A stretch of DNA of 64,000 nt from contig JAFBJZ010000837.1 of assembly GCA_016785225.1 (NCBI GenBank), positions 248,001 to 312,000 on the forward strand, written 5' to 3'. Of this stretch, positions 47,735 to 62,300 are shown piece by piece (the first letter of the stretch is position 1; every line of letters starts with the position of its first letter). The position numbers were made by a program, and so were the translations under genes. The stretch comes from Psettodes erumei (taxonomy: Eukaryota; Chordata; Actinopteri; Pleuronectiformes; Psettodidae). The notes under the pieces are model-generated. The model was not told where the DNA came from. It did no database searches and saw only the letters and a program-made list of their open reading frames with translations.

Positions 47735-48684
47735 CAGTGCTAAACAGTTAGAGGAGAAACAATTGTGGTTTATTCCCCTTTAGATGACTGCATGTCAGAG
47801 CAGAGTGCAGTGTCTAAACAGGCTGGAAGTTTCACCTCCATAACAAATGAGATGAAAAAATAATGTACTGAGTCAAAGCCCCAAAGTGTCTGATTGGCGC
47901 TGGAAAGTTTCAGGGGATTCTTTTACTTTTTATGTTTCAGGTTGTCATTCATGCAGTCATTCACTTATGTATATAAAATTTACTGGTTTAGTACACTTTT
48001 AATTATTAATATGAGACACTTACCCTTTCTGGCTTTTTGATGTTATTTATTACCTTTCTTATAATCCCAATTTTAGCCTCACAACCAGTGCAAATTTAGG
48101 ACTCAAAAATGCATTGATACATCTGCTGCTATGATTTTAAAATATTTTATCTGTACTTGAGATGTATGGCCAGTTTTTAATGTTACAAGTTCCCTTTAAC
48201 CTTAAATATCACACAGTAAAGCAGATTAAGTTTAGTTGTTAACTATCTTTCACAATTATCAAAAATAAATGTTGATAAATGTTGGTAAATTCGTGAAACA
48301 AAGACTTATTACTTAATACTTGACTTAATACTTGAAATGACTGAATTATGATGAAGCTCCATACTTTGGCCATGTGGGCTGTTTTATGTTCCTCTAAGAG
48401 ATTACGTTTTCCATTTTCTGATGAGTGACAGGCCATAATTGTAGCAACCAATGAAAGTGATTCAGATGTATTTGTTGTGTGTGTGTCAGACAGAAATGTG
48501 AGGTGAATGGCCCTCTGTGGTTTTCCTTTAACACACTCATGTCCTATTCCTGCTGAATCTCATTCTCTAAATCTTTTGTTTCCTCTTTCTATGCCCATCT
48601 CTTTCTGTGGGTCTCTCTACTTCTATAGTGCTGCAGGGGCCCCAGTGTACAACACACACACACACGGGCCCTAACTCTGAACCA

Positions 48685-48720
<36 letters not shown>

Positions 48721-49329
48721 ATGTTGGCGAGGGTGACTGTAGCTACCAACCTCATCAGCTTCATTAGGTTCACGATCGTCCAACCCTGAGAGGATGTAAG
48801 GGTGTGTGTGTGTGTGTATCTGCTCTAGCATTTTACCTCCTTCAGCATCTCCTTGAGCTGTGATCCGCCCCTCCTGGCCCCAGCCTAGTCCTTTAACACC
48901 CACCCAACACACACACACACACACAGCAGCCACCCCGTAGTCTGCTCTGCGCTGCCACCAAATGGCTTGTGAGGATTTGTCAGCCAGATGTGACAAGATT
49001 GTCAAGAGGCAGGCACAGGGAGAGAGATCTGATATTAATCAGAGCGTAGCTGGCAGCCAAACTCTCTCAGACTCAGTGTACTAACATGTTCCCCTCATTT
49101 ACTCTCTCTCTGAGCCAAACACTCCCTCTGAGTTTCTAACGGGGAGCCACATAAACCAGGAAGCCAACCAAACTTTGGCTCTAACCCCCCAACACCCAAT
49201 CCCTCCACCCCCTGCACAAGCTCATCTCTTTGTCTTTTAAATTTTCTTTTTCCTTAACGAAGCCAACCATTTTCTCATGGATATCCAGGTAAAAATTTAC
49301 TACCTTTTTGTCTGCTTTGCTGTTGAAAT

Positions 49330-49371
<42 letters not shown>

Positions 49372-52300
49372 CTTGGTTGTGATTGACTGTTGGATGAGTT
49401 TGAAATAATGAGTTTTTCACGCTGTCTTTGGGCTGTATGGACTTTTAATGGGCTCAAACACAGCCTGTCACTACTTGCACTTGCCCAGGCTTTTCATGGG
49501 TTTGTCTTCTCATTTTCAGGCTCAATACAGTCCTGAACGAATGCTCATGGTTCATGGTTTTTCTTTTCAATTGAAGTAAATTTTATAAAACTACTACTGA
49601 CGTGTAGTTTACTTTTAAAGAAACTGTTCAATGGATGGCTTTGTAGCTGAGTATTTGTGTATAAAACATTAAATATTCCATGTAAAACTTGATGAAATAA
49701 TTTCAGAGACTATCACCAGTTCGTGACTTTATTGGCTCCTCTGTTACAGTGCTTAATCTTTCTTAGTGGAGTGGCTCTATATCATAAACTGAGAAAGGGA
49801 CATGTTGCCTGCTGAGCAGCTCATGTTTTGTTACCTTTCTTTAACTAACACTTGTCATCATTTCACATTTTACTACCTTACTGTCATATACACAACTTGG
49901 TCCAAGGTGTGATTTATTCATGAGACTGTGGTCTTTTTTCATGCACATGCAGACACACACACACACACACACACAGACAGCCTGTGATCGGCGGTGGGGC
50001 CAGGTGTAGTCATTGCAGTTACAAGTTTTGCTGCTGAGGCGGTTTTACTGGTGGTAGGCTGCATTATTTGCAGGGTATCTGAGCTGTACCAGGAACACTT
50101 TCCTCCCACTAAATTCCTGAGTGTTTTCTGCACATTCTGGCTGGGATAAAATATTTATTTCGTCAGTGTGTGTGTGTATGTGTGTGTCAGTGCATAAATG
50201 GTCTCTTGATTGCTGTGCCGCAGTTATTGTTTTTGTTTTATTTTTGGGGAATTGTTCCATTTAAATATATGTTGCACTCAAAATTTTACTTACGGTGTAA
50301 GTTGGGCCCTCAATTTATAGTGTATAAATTACATCATATGTAATTTTATTTAATAACATTAAAGGTATAGAAATCTACTTTTACAATTTTTTCCTGCAAA
50401 TTTAAAAGCAGTTACACCTGATGATATAGGTTATTTTCATTACATTCCATTACATGAAATATAAATCATCTACATTTCTCCTTGTTCATTATTTTACAGT
50501 TAATTGATTATGTATTTATTTAGACAATGAAAAGTCAGTAAAGAGAGATAATGACTGTTAGAAGTTCCCATATTTTGAGGTGACCATTATAGCCATGGTA
50601 TAAACAACCATTTTAACAGAAAAAGCAGAACAACTTTACACATTTGGGAAATGTTTTGAAATTTCATTCATTGATTAATTTTTGATAAATAAGCAACGTT
50701 TATAAAAAGCAAAAAAAAAAAAATAGTAGCTAATGGCTTTATTCATGCGTAGTAAATAATTTACTAATGCTTTATCAGTCAGTCATAAAGCACTGATCAG
50801 AGCCACATTTGGGTTTCCGGGTTGTGAACAAAACATTATCAGGTATAATTAATACAAGCATTAGACACCACTTAATAAGGCTGCCTTAGAAGAAAATGTT
50901 ATCACCTAATTTTATGTAAATGTACATGTGGGAAAATGCTAATATAATAATAATGTTGCCTCTTAATATTACAAACGGGCCACATGACTGGGGATAATAT
51001 TTTGGCTTGCCAAAAGGAAAAATAAATAGCTATTTTAATAATAGCACAAATACAAATTTTAATTTCAATACAATTTCTCCACATGAGGTGTCAAAGTCAA
51101 ATTCCAGCCTATGGGAGCGTTTGAGACAAAGTCACCTGAATGGTAGTAATCTGTGCCATGCAATTCAGTGATCATTTATATTTTCACGTCAGAAAATCTC
51201 TCCTTTCTTCTATTTCCCCTGTGCCATAATTGTCTTGTTAAGTGATTCATGCCTGATAGTAAAATCTGATCCACTCTCACTTGGCCGTCAGTCTCCCTCT
51301 TCCACAGGGTTGCTGATGGCCCTGTTCTTAGTCACTCTTTGGCACCAGCGCTGCTTGTTTCCCTACTGATTGTCAGTTAGTACTGGGTAGCTCCTAATTG
51401 ATTAGTTTTCCACCGCATTAGGCCAACAAGTCCTGTCCATCCCTGAACCTTCGCTGTCCAAGCAGCTGTTCACTTCGCCTTAGTCTCTAAAGCACCATGG
51501 CCATTAAGGACATATGGCAAGATTTCATTTTAAGAGCCAGAAAGGACTATTTTGTATTTCTTGTGTGTGTGTATTGCTGTATCCCAGCGGTGGGACAGAG
51601 ATGATGTTCCACTTGGACCAGAAAGAACTTTTTTTTTTTCTCTTTCTTTCTTTTTATTGCATATTCTGGTTTTATATCTTATACCCAGGCATTCAATATA
51701 GATATATATTCTATATATCACCACATACATTTAAAATTTGAAACTTTTCATGTGATGTCAGCCTTGTCAGAAAGCAAAGAGTAGACAGAGAAAGCGAATA
51801 CGATCATGTCATGAAAGCCAGGAACCAGCTTGACTTTTAAATGATTGTAATTAAGGTGTCAATATGATTTGGTGTTGGAATAATCAATACAACTAAACTG
51901 AAATCAAACACAAACACCTTTGGTGTCTAACATGTTTTCCTTGCTGTGTGTGTGTTTTTCAAGCATGGCAAGGTAATTCATACACACACATGCTGCATGT
52001 TATCACTCAGGATTTAGTTGCCATGATATACAGATGCGGATTTTACTGTCACCTCTGCCTTTGCTTCCCCTCACGCTTTTCTCTTTTCTCAACCTCACCT
52101 TCTCCCTCTTTAACTTCCCTTAATGGCCTCCATTCATCCTGCACAGCCTGACCTCTGAGTGTACAGTCTGAACTAAGCTGCCTTTAAAAAAAAACTGATA
52201 GACAGACACTGACTGACTGAGGACTGGTGGCAATTCACAAAGAAGGAAAATGGTGAAGATTTGTCCAAGTAGTGTTGCCTGTGCCATACAAATTCATACA

Positions 52301-53301
52301 CAAAGGGAAACTATAGAGGTAAAGATTTTCAGAGGAACCAAGGCTGTATAGGTTCATGGTATCAAGAGCAAATGCAGTCACTTAGAAAATGGATTTTTAT
52401 TATATGATATTGATGGACATTTATTTCTTCCCGTCAATTCTCAGTCTCACTTTTGCTTGGAGTTTCCACAGTTCTCATGTTTAGTTCTTCAGTTATTTTA
52501 TTTATTTTTTGTTAGATGACTATTTTTGTGGTGAAGAATTCACCATGAAGTTCATAAAATGTTGTCACACTCATCTGCTTGCCTTTAATTATGACCATCT
52601 GCTCTCAAGTATAAACCTCACATGCAGCTGCAATGAGATGGATTGTTTGCGCCCCAGGTTTAGCCTTTCAGGCATACTGTAAGCTAACTCTCTTGGAGTG
52701 TCCCAAGGTGTGCTACATACCAGTTTGTGCATGTATTGTGATGAACAATGGAAAGGGACTCAAAGTTGCTATCGTCCTAAATTAAGCAGATTGAAAGATG
52801 ATAATTGATAATGCACTTTAAATAGTATTTTTTTTCTCGTCACTGCTATGACACTGAAATACCATATTTTTTTAATGTGGTGCTACACCCACCCACATCT
52901 ATAAACAAACCTACAACAGTTTTCATTTTTTTCAACAAAAGGTAATAACAAAATGCTAATCAGGGGCATGTGTAATGTATTGAAGGTGTGTGTAGAGGTG
53001 GTGGGGGATTGTGGGGTTGATGTGTTGTGTGAAATAAGGGTAGCAACATTGTGTTAGCTTTGTTTTTGTTTTTTTAAACTGACCCGCTGCATCATTTTGT
53101 ACCATTAGTTTTTATGTCAGTGACTTTGCGAACAGCTGCAGCTTTATGGACATAAGTAAGGGGGGTGCTCGGTCACCAAGACCTGTACTCCATACTCCCA
53201 TATCTTTTCTTCTTCTTTTTCATCATCTTCTTCTTCTCAGAATAACTCCTGAAATGAACCACTAATTAAGATAAATGACTAGGAGTACACTGTATATACA
53301 A

Positions 53302-53333
<32 letters not shown>

Positions 53334-56300
53334 CACAGGCTGGTGAGCAATCTGACTGAGATGTATATTAGGGAGAGCAGCAGCAGGAGGTGTGTATGTA
53401 CCCACAGTGGGATGGGATTAGCCTAATTGGGCCATGTTGGTTCTTGGTGCTCTGTAATGATGGGATTATGTCGCAGAGAGATGAGCAAGGGGTTTTTACA
53501 CCTCACCAGTGTTTAAAGGAGGCTGAGCTGCCCAAAAGAGAGTGTGATCAAAACAAAAAGAAAGCAAACAGATATCATGGGACTGAAGGCCAGAGCTACT
53601 ACACTGTGTTTCAAGGCCAGGTAGCTGCCGCCACCTTCATCTCGGGTCACTTTATCAGACCTAATGATGAGAGGTTATCGTAAGGTGAAATAATATGATG
53701 CCAGATCTCAAGGACAAGCCCAGCCTCAAGCATAGAACCAAGCGCATGACTAAATGAGGAGGAGGCCCCCTACCCACCCGCACTTTTTCTCCTCCACCCG
53801 TGGAGAGGGAGTGCGCTCCAGCGAAGAGCTAAGCATGCTGCTCATGTATACTAAAACCCCACTGATCATGCATTATAGATGCAGAGGGAGAGAGGTGCCG
53901 TGGCGCAGCCACTCCGAGGTTTTCAATATATAGCACTAACAACACTGGCTTTGATCATAAATCTGATGATGCTTTTCCCTTGGTTCCTGGTGTGTGAAGG
54001 ATTTTTTTAAATAAGCAAAGAGAGAGGGAAAGGAGAGCCATTTTACTGTATCAGAGCACTTGAGTCCTCTCTGCATGGTTTGTGCCAAGTCAGCAGTTAC
54101 CTAGAAAACTTGACTACTTACTGCAATTCAGTCCTCATTCTGAGTCGCTTTTTGTGTTTGAGTCCAGACACACAGTGTATGTTTGTCCTGAAAAGAAAAA
54201 TGCCATTAGCAAGTGAGCTAACAGACAGAGTACTCTGACCAGTGTGTGTGTGTGTATGTGTGTGTGAGTGCCTTAGGCATTGATTGATTGAGGTGATTTT
54301 GCTGGTCCAGGTGTGTCTGAGATCTCTCATTACTGTAGGGGGGAGCTGCCCTGCAGCACTACTGATATACACACACACACACACCTGTACTGACACTGCT
54401 CACAGGATAAACCAGGCAATGAGTGATTTACAAAGGGATGGTAAAAGTACTTAAGGCAGTGTTCTTCCTTCCAGTTTCCATAGCCAACTTGACTGTTGTA
54501 CATTTTTCATGTACTGTACCTGTGTAAGAGTAGCATAGCTACACTCAAAAACATTGTTTTTCTTGACTGCGCTGTCACAGAACTTAATTTTCTAGAACTG
54601 TTACTATGTTGCTTCCTGGTTGTATAGAAATGTAAAGATTAAAAATATCAAACCTTTGATTATATACAAACTATATAAAAGACCCTAACATCATTAATCT
54701 TAAGTCTTTGAAATGTGCTCTGCCTGAATTAAACTTACACTAACCACTTTACTTGAGAGTTCAGAGTTACCAACAATATTACTTGCGCCTGGCAGGCTTT
54801 TGGTAAAATGTAAAGATAAAATACAAGACACCTATATAATATTAATATTTTTATTTTATGAAATTGTGCAGCTATAAAACAAATTTTTAGATTTAGGTCT
54901 GAATAATTCAGTCAGTATCAGCAGCAGCTAGATCCAAGTGCTCGAACTAGGAAATACTGAATATATTGTACAGTACAGTAGTTGTGATCTGACAGAGATT
55001 CTTTTTAATCTTAGGAAACATTAAGGAAATGTTTTGTTTGTTTCTTAATTTTTACAGTCTTGTCTTTATATGTATTTTATTTATATTTTTACAGGCTATC
55101 TGCTGCACTTTGGTGAACTGTAATTGTGACAGTTTCAAGCCTGGAAAGTTGAAGAGGAGGCAGTGTGAAAACTGCAAGCATGGCTGGGTGGCACACGGTA
55201 AAGATCTCACTGCAAAAGTTCCACTGGTTTCATTTGCCCAAGATCTTAAGTGTGTCTGAGATTTCTGCCCACAACCTGGAACAGTGGAGCTGAATGGATT
55301 TAAATTTGTGGCCACAACACAAGAGAAATGACTCAGTTCATCAGAAACCTATCTTTAGAAAATATAGTCCCCTCTGGATAACACACTGTCAACCCTTTTC
55401 CAAGGGACCATTATCTGTCATTTGTAATTTCCCTATGATTCTAATCGCTGATTGAAATGATTGAAGGCCCAACTTCCACAGTCTTAACTTGCCAGTAAAT
55501 GTGACCAGGCCTTTGTTGTCCAGGTCCCTCATCTGTGTAGTTCACTGCCTAAGGGTCTAAGGCAGGCAATCTTAAAATCCTCTCTTAAATCTCTTCTTTG
55601 AACTCACTTTTATCTCATAGCTTTTTCTTGACTCCTTTGATAATTGACTCACAACATTCTGCTTAATCTTTGGTCAAATGAAATGCAGAAGTTATGTTAC
55701 AAGGCATTGCTGCTACTACAAAAGTCAAATCCAAAATCACCAGATTCTCAGAATCTCAAAATGTATACTGTTGGATTTTTAAATTGGATTTTCTTGGACT
55801 GTGAGTACCACAAATTGAAGTCCCTTTACCTCCACTGTATTTTGGGTAAAGACAAAAATGTCAGAATAAAATATCAGAAACCTGGACAAATACAGCCTAT
55901 CTGCATTGAGAGGAACTAGAAATTAGAATATTAGACTAGAATGAAGAGATTTTTGTGAAAATATGTTTTTGGTTTTGTAGGGTTTGTGCTTTGGTTGAAC
56001 CAAAACTTTCCATTGTTCCATGTAGCATTTTAAGCCAATATTCTGTCATTGTTACATCAATTGTAAATGCCAACTTAGGTATCATGCTTTGTACACACAC
56101 TTAGCTACTGTAAACAAAAACCATAATTTCAAATCACTGTGCTACACTGTGGTATTGTTACTGCTGGCATCAAGAGCAAATTTCCCTTAAAACCATAAGG
56201 AGGAATCTCTGTTTATTCTCTAAGAAGTAAATAGTGCATAGAGCTTTTCTCATCTCAACAGGTTTACATAAATTAAATGTCTCCAACATTTGTGTCATTT

Positions 56301-59300
56301 TTCCACTCATTCAATGGTGCTGCAGGGATCATCATCATCTTAATTATGTCTCCAAAATTATGTACTAATTATGAACATGTATTTTTTCAGAGCCTGGCTT
56401 TATAAAACAAACAATTTCCACATTATTATTATTATTATTAGTAGTAGTAGTAGTATTGTTGTTATTATTATTGTTATTATTATTTATTAATTGCTCATAC
56501 AATATTCCAGTATTTTTTTTTTTTTTACAAAAACTTGAACTAGTCTGCTATTCAGGAGTTAACAAAAAGAGTCTATGATTTAAAACATTTAGAATCTTTC
56601 AGTTTCAGTTATTTTCCATGGATCCATGGATCCATACCATGGATTCCAAAAATTCACTGCAAAAATACACATCAACCATTATAATAAAGTCAGTTACCAG
56701 TTTTAATGTTGTGGCTGATCTTACTCTCACACACTTTTTGATGAAAGACCCATGTTGTTTCTCGTTGCTCTGTTCTCTCTTTATGAGTGCACGGCTCAAT
56801 ATAGATTCAGGTAATCTAATGCAGTAAAATTGGTTGTCTTCTAGCGCTGAGCAAGCTTAAGGTGCACCACATGTATCAGAGCAGCCAAGTGGAGATTGTG
56901 CACTCCAATGTGGTGTTTGACATCTGCAGCCTGATGCTGTATGGCACCCAAGCCATCCCCATCCGGCTCAAGATCCTCCTGGACCGCCTTTTCTCTGTCC
57001 TCAAGCAAGAGGAGGTCATTCAGATTCTCAATGCCCTTGACTGGACACTGCAAGACTACATTCGTGGATATGTGCTCCAGGTAAGCTACACTTCTGAAGT
57101 TATGTACTGGAATTATATTTTTGGCAAACAACGCTTGGACATAAAGGCCACTGAGACTAAAGCCAAAAATTGGGCAAATTGCCAAAGCTGGAAATGCTGC
57201 AAAAATGCCAGGATCCAGACACACTGTTGTTCATTAAGAAGTTTCAGAAAAATATAAATCCCCCTTGACCTACCTGCTGTTGCATGGGTTTAACATCTAT
57301 CATGTAGCAGCCTCTGATTGTTTTGGTGGGCCGTTTTTGCACTTTGGACATAGCCAGGCTGGCTGTTATTCCTTCAGTCTTTATGTTTAAGTAACCTCAA
57401 TGTGTCAGGCCTGAACACACAAACATGAATTTGATATCAATATTGTCACATGAATCATGTAAAGCACACAATTCTTGCAATGCTAAACTACTCACTTGAA
57501 CATCAAAGCAATCCCACTATAGTGTTTAGTTTTATTCTTTTCAGGGACAAAATCCTATAAAGCAGCCTTGAGGTCAACATGGGAACCTAAATCAGAAAAT
57601 GTAAGTGAGCAAGAGTGTATGATGGGAGCAACAGATGGAATTTCTGAGGAAGACAAGGGAGGAGCAGGGAGAGGAGGGGGTCAGGAAGGCATGGCTGAAA
57701 ACAGGAGAGAGTAGGGATGTGATGTAGCAACCAATGCCATGTACTCTCTTGGTATCCTGCTGATGTGGCCTGCTTGTTGCTGCTGTCGTACCACAAGCTC
57801 AGGGAGGTCTTCAAACTGTACTGGGTAGATTTGTGAATATTATGTCTTTTGCTTTAGATTTCATCTCAAGCCAGAGCCAAGCCAGCTGAGGCCTGGGCTG
57901 CAGGCTCTATGTCAGCGTGAGCTCTCACTTCGATTAGTACATCATAAAGTATTCAAGTTGGACTGCGCTTAATTCATGTTAGCTCATCTAATGGCAAATG
58001 TAGAGTCAGAATCCTCAATGGGTGCCCAATGAATGCTCTGTGATGAAATATTAATCACGGTTATGGCATGAAGCTGCTCCTGACTTTCAAAGATGCCTGA
58101 ACTCACATGTGATTGCTGCTGGTTTAAGGGGAAGAGGACCTGCTTGATCAGTGTGAGGTGCCTTCTGATCACCCTCCCTTGTTTGTGTCTATATGTGTAT
58201 GGTGTATTTGGAAGTGTGTATATGATTCTGCTAGTATGCTTGTTTGCATGTTCTCACAGAGATGTGTGTGTGCTGCTTATGCTGATGCAGAGTGGGTAAA
58301 TCCACATGATTTAAATGAAGAGAAATGACCTGCGAGATGAAACACAGAGTGTCTGTGTAATGAGGATTCTAAGGGTTCTGTGCTGCCTGCTTGTATTAAC
58401 AACACATCTGATTCCTTTATTTAGCCACCCTGCCAGTCTGCTTTACAGGGTTTGTCATCCAAGCCACTCTTTGAATATGTATGAGCAGCCCAACAGACAC
58501 TTATAATGCTAATGATGAAAATGCTCTCTCTGCTTTCTCTTTTTATCACTGTCCCTCTCCTTTTCAATCTATTTCATACATTTGCCCTCTCCTTCTTCTT
58601 GTATCATGTTGCTGTTCCCTTTCTTCTTGCTCTGTCTTTAGGATGTAGCAGGGAAGGTGCTAGACCGTTGGGCCATCATGACATTTGAGGAAGAGATTGC
58701 CACATTGCAGCAGTTCCTGCGTTTTGGTGAGACCAAGTCCATAGTGGAGCTGATGGCCCTACAGGACAAGGAGGGCCAGGCAGTGTTGGTTCCCAGCACT
58801 CGTACTAACTCAGATATACGCACTTTCATTGAGCGCAACACCCCACGCACTGCTGCCAACCTCTCTTCATCAAAAGTTGATAAGCTCAGCAGCAACAGCA
58901 TGCACCACTTTGAGAACTTTATCAATAGCATGGCCTTCATGCTGCCATTCCAGCTGTTAGGCTCTGTTCCTGCACCATTTCTAGGCTCACAAATGGGGAC
59001 CCTGCAGCAGCAACACCAGCAGCACCAGCAGCCATGCTGTGGGTCAATGGAGCAGCAGAGTCAGCGAGGAGATGATCAAGGACGGGACGATATGGAGAAG
59101 GAAATCCCTCCCCCTCTTTCACGACCTCAAGAGAGTACCCTGCTATGTTCCAGCTCTGTCTCATTCACTGCTGATCTAGACCGAAGTGGAGACAAGCCAA
59201 TGGACAGCCTCTCCACTACAACAAAGATTGAGGTAGAGGATTTCTCCACTAGTGACAACTACTCTGATGGACCCTCCACACCGTGCACACCTTCCATGAG

Positions 59301-62300
59301 CTCTGATGTAACACAAATGTCACCTGAGGGCAAACTGCATTCCTTGGAGAGGAACGGGAGCAGTGGTGGAGGGGTCTCAGGAGGCGGTGGGGGTGGAGGA
59401 TCTCTGAAGAAGGGTCGTGTATTTTGCAATGCCTGTGAGAAGACATTTTATGACAAAGGCACATTGAAAATCCACTACAATGCAGTGCATTTGAAGATTA
59501 AACACAAGTGTACCATTGAAGGTTGCAACATGGTGTTCAGCTCGCTACGCAGTCGCAATCGCCATAGTGCCAACCCAAACCCGCGGCTACATATGCCCAT
59601 GAATCGCAACAACAGGGACAAAGACCTGCGGGGCAGCATGTCTGCTGATGAAAGCTCTCAAGGAGAAAAGAGGCCAGAATATGGCACCCCCATCCCTGTC
59701 TGCTCTACAGAAAGCCATAAATCAGTGCCCAGCTACATGGTGAGTCATGTGGACACCGGTTCTAAACTCCACAGCAGCTCATTCCCTAGTATGGGCCAGA
59801 GTGGCATCCTCTTTCCCAACTTAAAAACAGTACAGCCAGTCCTGCCTTTCTACCGGAGCCTCGTAACTCCAGCAGAGCTTGCCAACACGCCAGGAACACT
59901 TCCTTCCCTTCCTCTGTTGTCCTCCTCTGTACCCATCAAACCCATCACAGCCCCTGAACCCTGCTTGACAGACCCTGTACCAAAGAAAAAGTCACGGAAG
60001 TCAAGCATGCCAATAAAGATAGAAAAAGAGGCAGTGGAGCAAGATGAGCAGATGGTTAAGGGGAGCAGCTCTGAGGATGAGGCTGCTTTACAGGGTAGGA
60101 ATCAGGAGGAGTGTGACAGTAAGCGAGCAGAAGGGCATTTGTGCAAAACACCAGGTGGAGAGGAGAAGAAGGTTAGAGGGGCTTACAGTGGTGAAGAGAT
60201 GGAAAGAGACAGCCCCAAACATCTGTTGGACCAAACTTTAGATAGAGAAATCCCAGAAAGGAATGACAAAGGTGATGGGCCAATGCAAGCTGAAACAGAG
60301 GTAATCACCTGTGCATCCCCCCCCTTCGCAAACAGAGTGATGGTGAACCATTGTGACAACAACTTACTCTGTCAGGAACCCAATGGCAATGAAGAAAGGT
60401 TGGAGCGTGGGAGGGAATGTGCAAACTCACTGCATGCAGCTGACAAAATTTCTGAGCTCAAATGGGATGAGGGTGAACACAGGCTGACAAATGGGGAAGA
60501 TCTTCAGCTCACAGACCACGACAGGGAGGGATCTGGCTTTTTAGATGACTATGGTGACTCAGGTTTGTCTCACTTCGACCCAAATGCTGACCGACCACAC
60601 CACTGTGAAATCTGCAGTAAGACCTTTAAGAATCCCTGCAGTGTCAAGATGCACTACCAAAATGTCCACCTGAAGGAGATGCACATGTGCACAGTGGATG
60701 GCTGCAATGCTGCTTTCCCCTCCCGCAGGAGCCGAGACAGGTGAGAGGCAGCCATTGTTCCAGCAATTAGTGAGCAATGTTAGCTACTATTTCTGAAGAG
60801 GCAAATGTTCATATCCCTTTTAAAGCATTGCTATTTAGCTTATTCAGTTGACCGCTTCCATGTGATTTCACTTAAAAGATGACCTTGATTTCAGTAATCT
60901 AGCATGAGTTCTAAGCCTTGTGACCCTGAAATATGAAAAAAAAGCTCAACCTTAAGCTCAAAGTTTACTTCCTGCATTCATGTAACTATGAAAATAGTGT
61001 ACATTTGGCCATCTACATGTCTAACCATGTCTGTACAAGGTCTGCGCAGATGTCTGCATGCAGCCCATTTTTTTTAAGATCACACACACAGACAATATGG
61101 CAAGTTTGCACATGTGAGGACACGTCTATATAATCAAACTCTCTGTGTAATATGAACAGAGCTATGAACACTACTGCTTTAGACATAAATTTTACAGCAC
61201 ATTATAGTCAAACAGATTTACATTGTTTACAGGGAGGTCATACTAAGTGAGAGGATTTGACATTTCTGTCTTGTTAAAGTACAGTATTCCTTTCTTTACA
61301 CTTGGCTACTATGATTTGAAAATGATTTTCTGCATTTTTTTCTCATTTAGGCATTTTATAGACAGAGCCTCAATTAATGGAGCATGACAAAAATGTATCT
61401 TCATGTGATACTTTAAGATACATTAGATAATTCACCGCACATAGTGAGTAATAATAGATATACATGTAATGTGGATATTGTTTTTATCTGCAGACACAGT
61501 GCAAATCTGAACCTGCACCACAAGCTATTGACCAAAGAATCCTTCAGCCCAGCCAGCACACTCTACCTACCCTCATCCCACTGTCGAGACAGAGACTGTG
61601 TTGGCCTGGACTACTGCCAGGACCAGCGAGAGAGAGAACTGCCCCATCGAGACCCAATTAGCCACACCTCTGTCATCTTCCGAGGACACAACCGCATGGG
61701 TCTGGTCTTCCCGATGAGCAAAATGTCTACTACGCCAGACAGTGCTGAGGCATTTTCCTTAGGAGAGATGGAGGGATTAGGAGAAGGAGGAGAAGGTGGT
61801 GGAAGTGGAGAGGATGTGGCAGTCCTGGACCTAAGCACCTCTTCCTGTGCCCCACCTCGTGGCAGTGGTAGTGCACAATCTTCCTGGGACTCAGATGGAG
61901 TAGGTAGTGAGGAAGGGGAGGGGATTGAAGAGGGTGAGGAGACACTCCCCATGGAGGACAGTGATGAAAGCTGCGATGCAGTTGGTATGGGAAGGCCTGG
62001 GGGTGAAGAGTTGGCACACAGGGCAGAGAGGACCCTTAGCTGCATTGGGGGAGGACAAGGTGGGCTTCAGGGAGGTGGGAGCGGATCTCCAATAACCTGC
62101 CACATCTGCCAAAAGGTCTACAGCAACAAGGGCACATTCAGAGCCCATTACAAGACTGTCCATTTACGATTGCTTCACAAGTGTAAAGTCCCTGGCTGTG
62201 ATACTTCCTTCTCCTCTGTGAGAAGCAGAAACAGACACAGCCAGAACCCAAACCTCCACAAGAACCTAGCTGGTAGCTCAGGTGCCACAATGGACCAAGA

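Larger units (their letters stand above)
46548..55094 (+). other. bnc1: bnc1 intron 1 (about 8.5 kb)
   Basis: GT-AG intron between the 9-nt exon and exon 2. It contains many TG tracts (47695-47731, 48690-48716, 49337-49367, 53303-53332) and smaller CA runs, an A-run near 50710, and a complex block at 51280-51500. No other exon was recognised. Confidence 0.75.

Noticed and set aside
55029..55259. Open frame starting with an ATG upstream of bnc1 exon 2
   Set aside because: Its first 22 codons are intron sequence up to the acceptor at 55094, and its last codons lie beyond the donor at 55198. The family alignment covers only 55095-55197.
56610..56650. Overlapping CCATGGATCC palindromes in bnc1 intron 2
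   Set aside because: Short local duplication without a clear hairpin of useful length, probably chance or slippage.
56862..57257. bnc1 exon 3 read through into the intron as one open frame
   Set aside because: A strong GTAAGC donor at 57081 and exact continuation of the family sequence in exon 4 (Asp-Val-Ala-Gly-Lys) show that the part after 57080 is intron.
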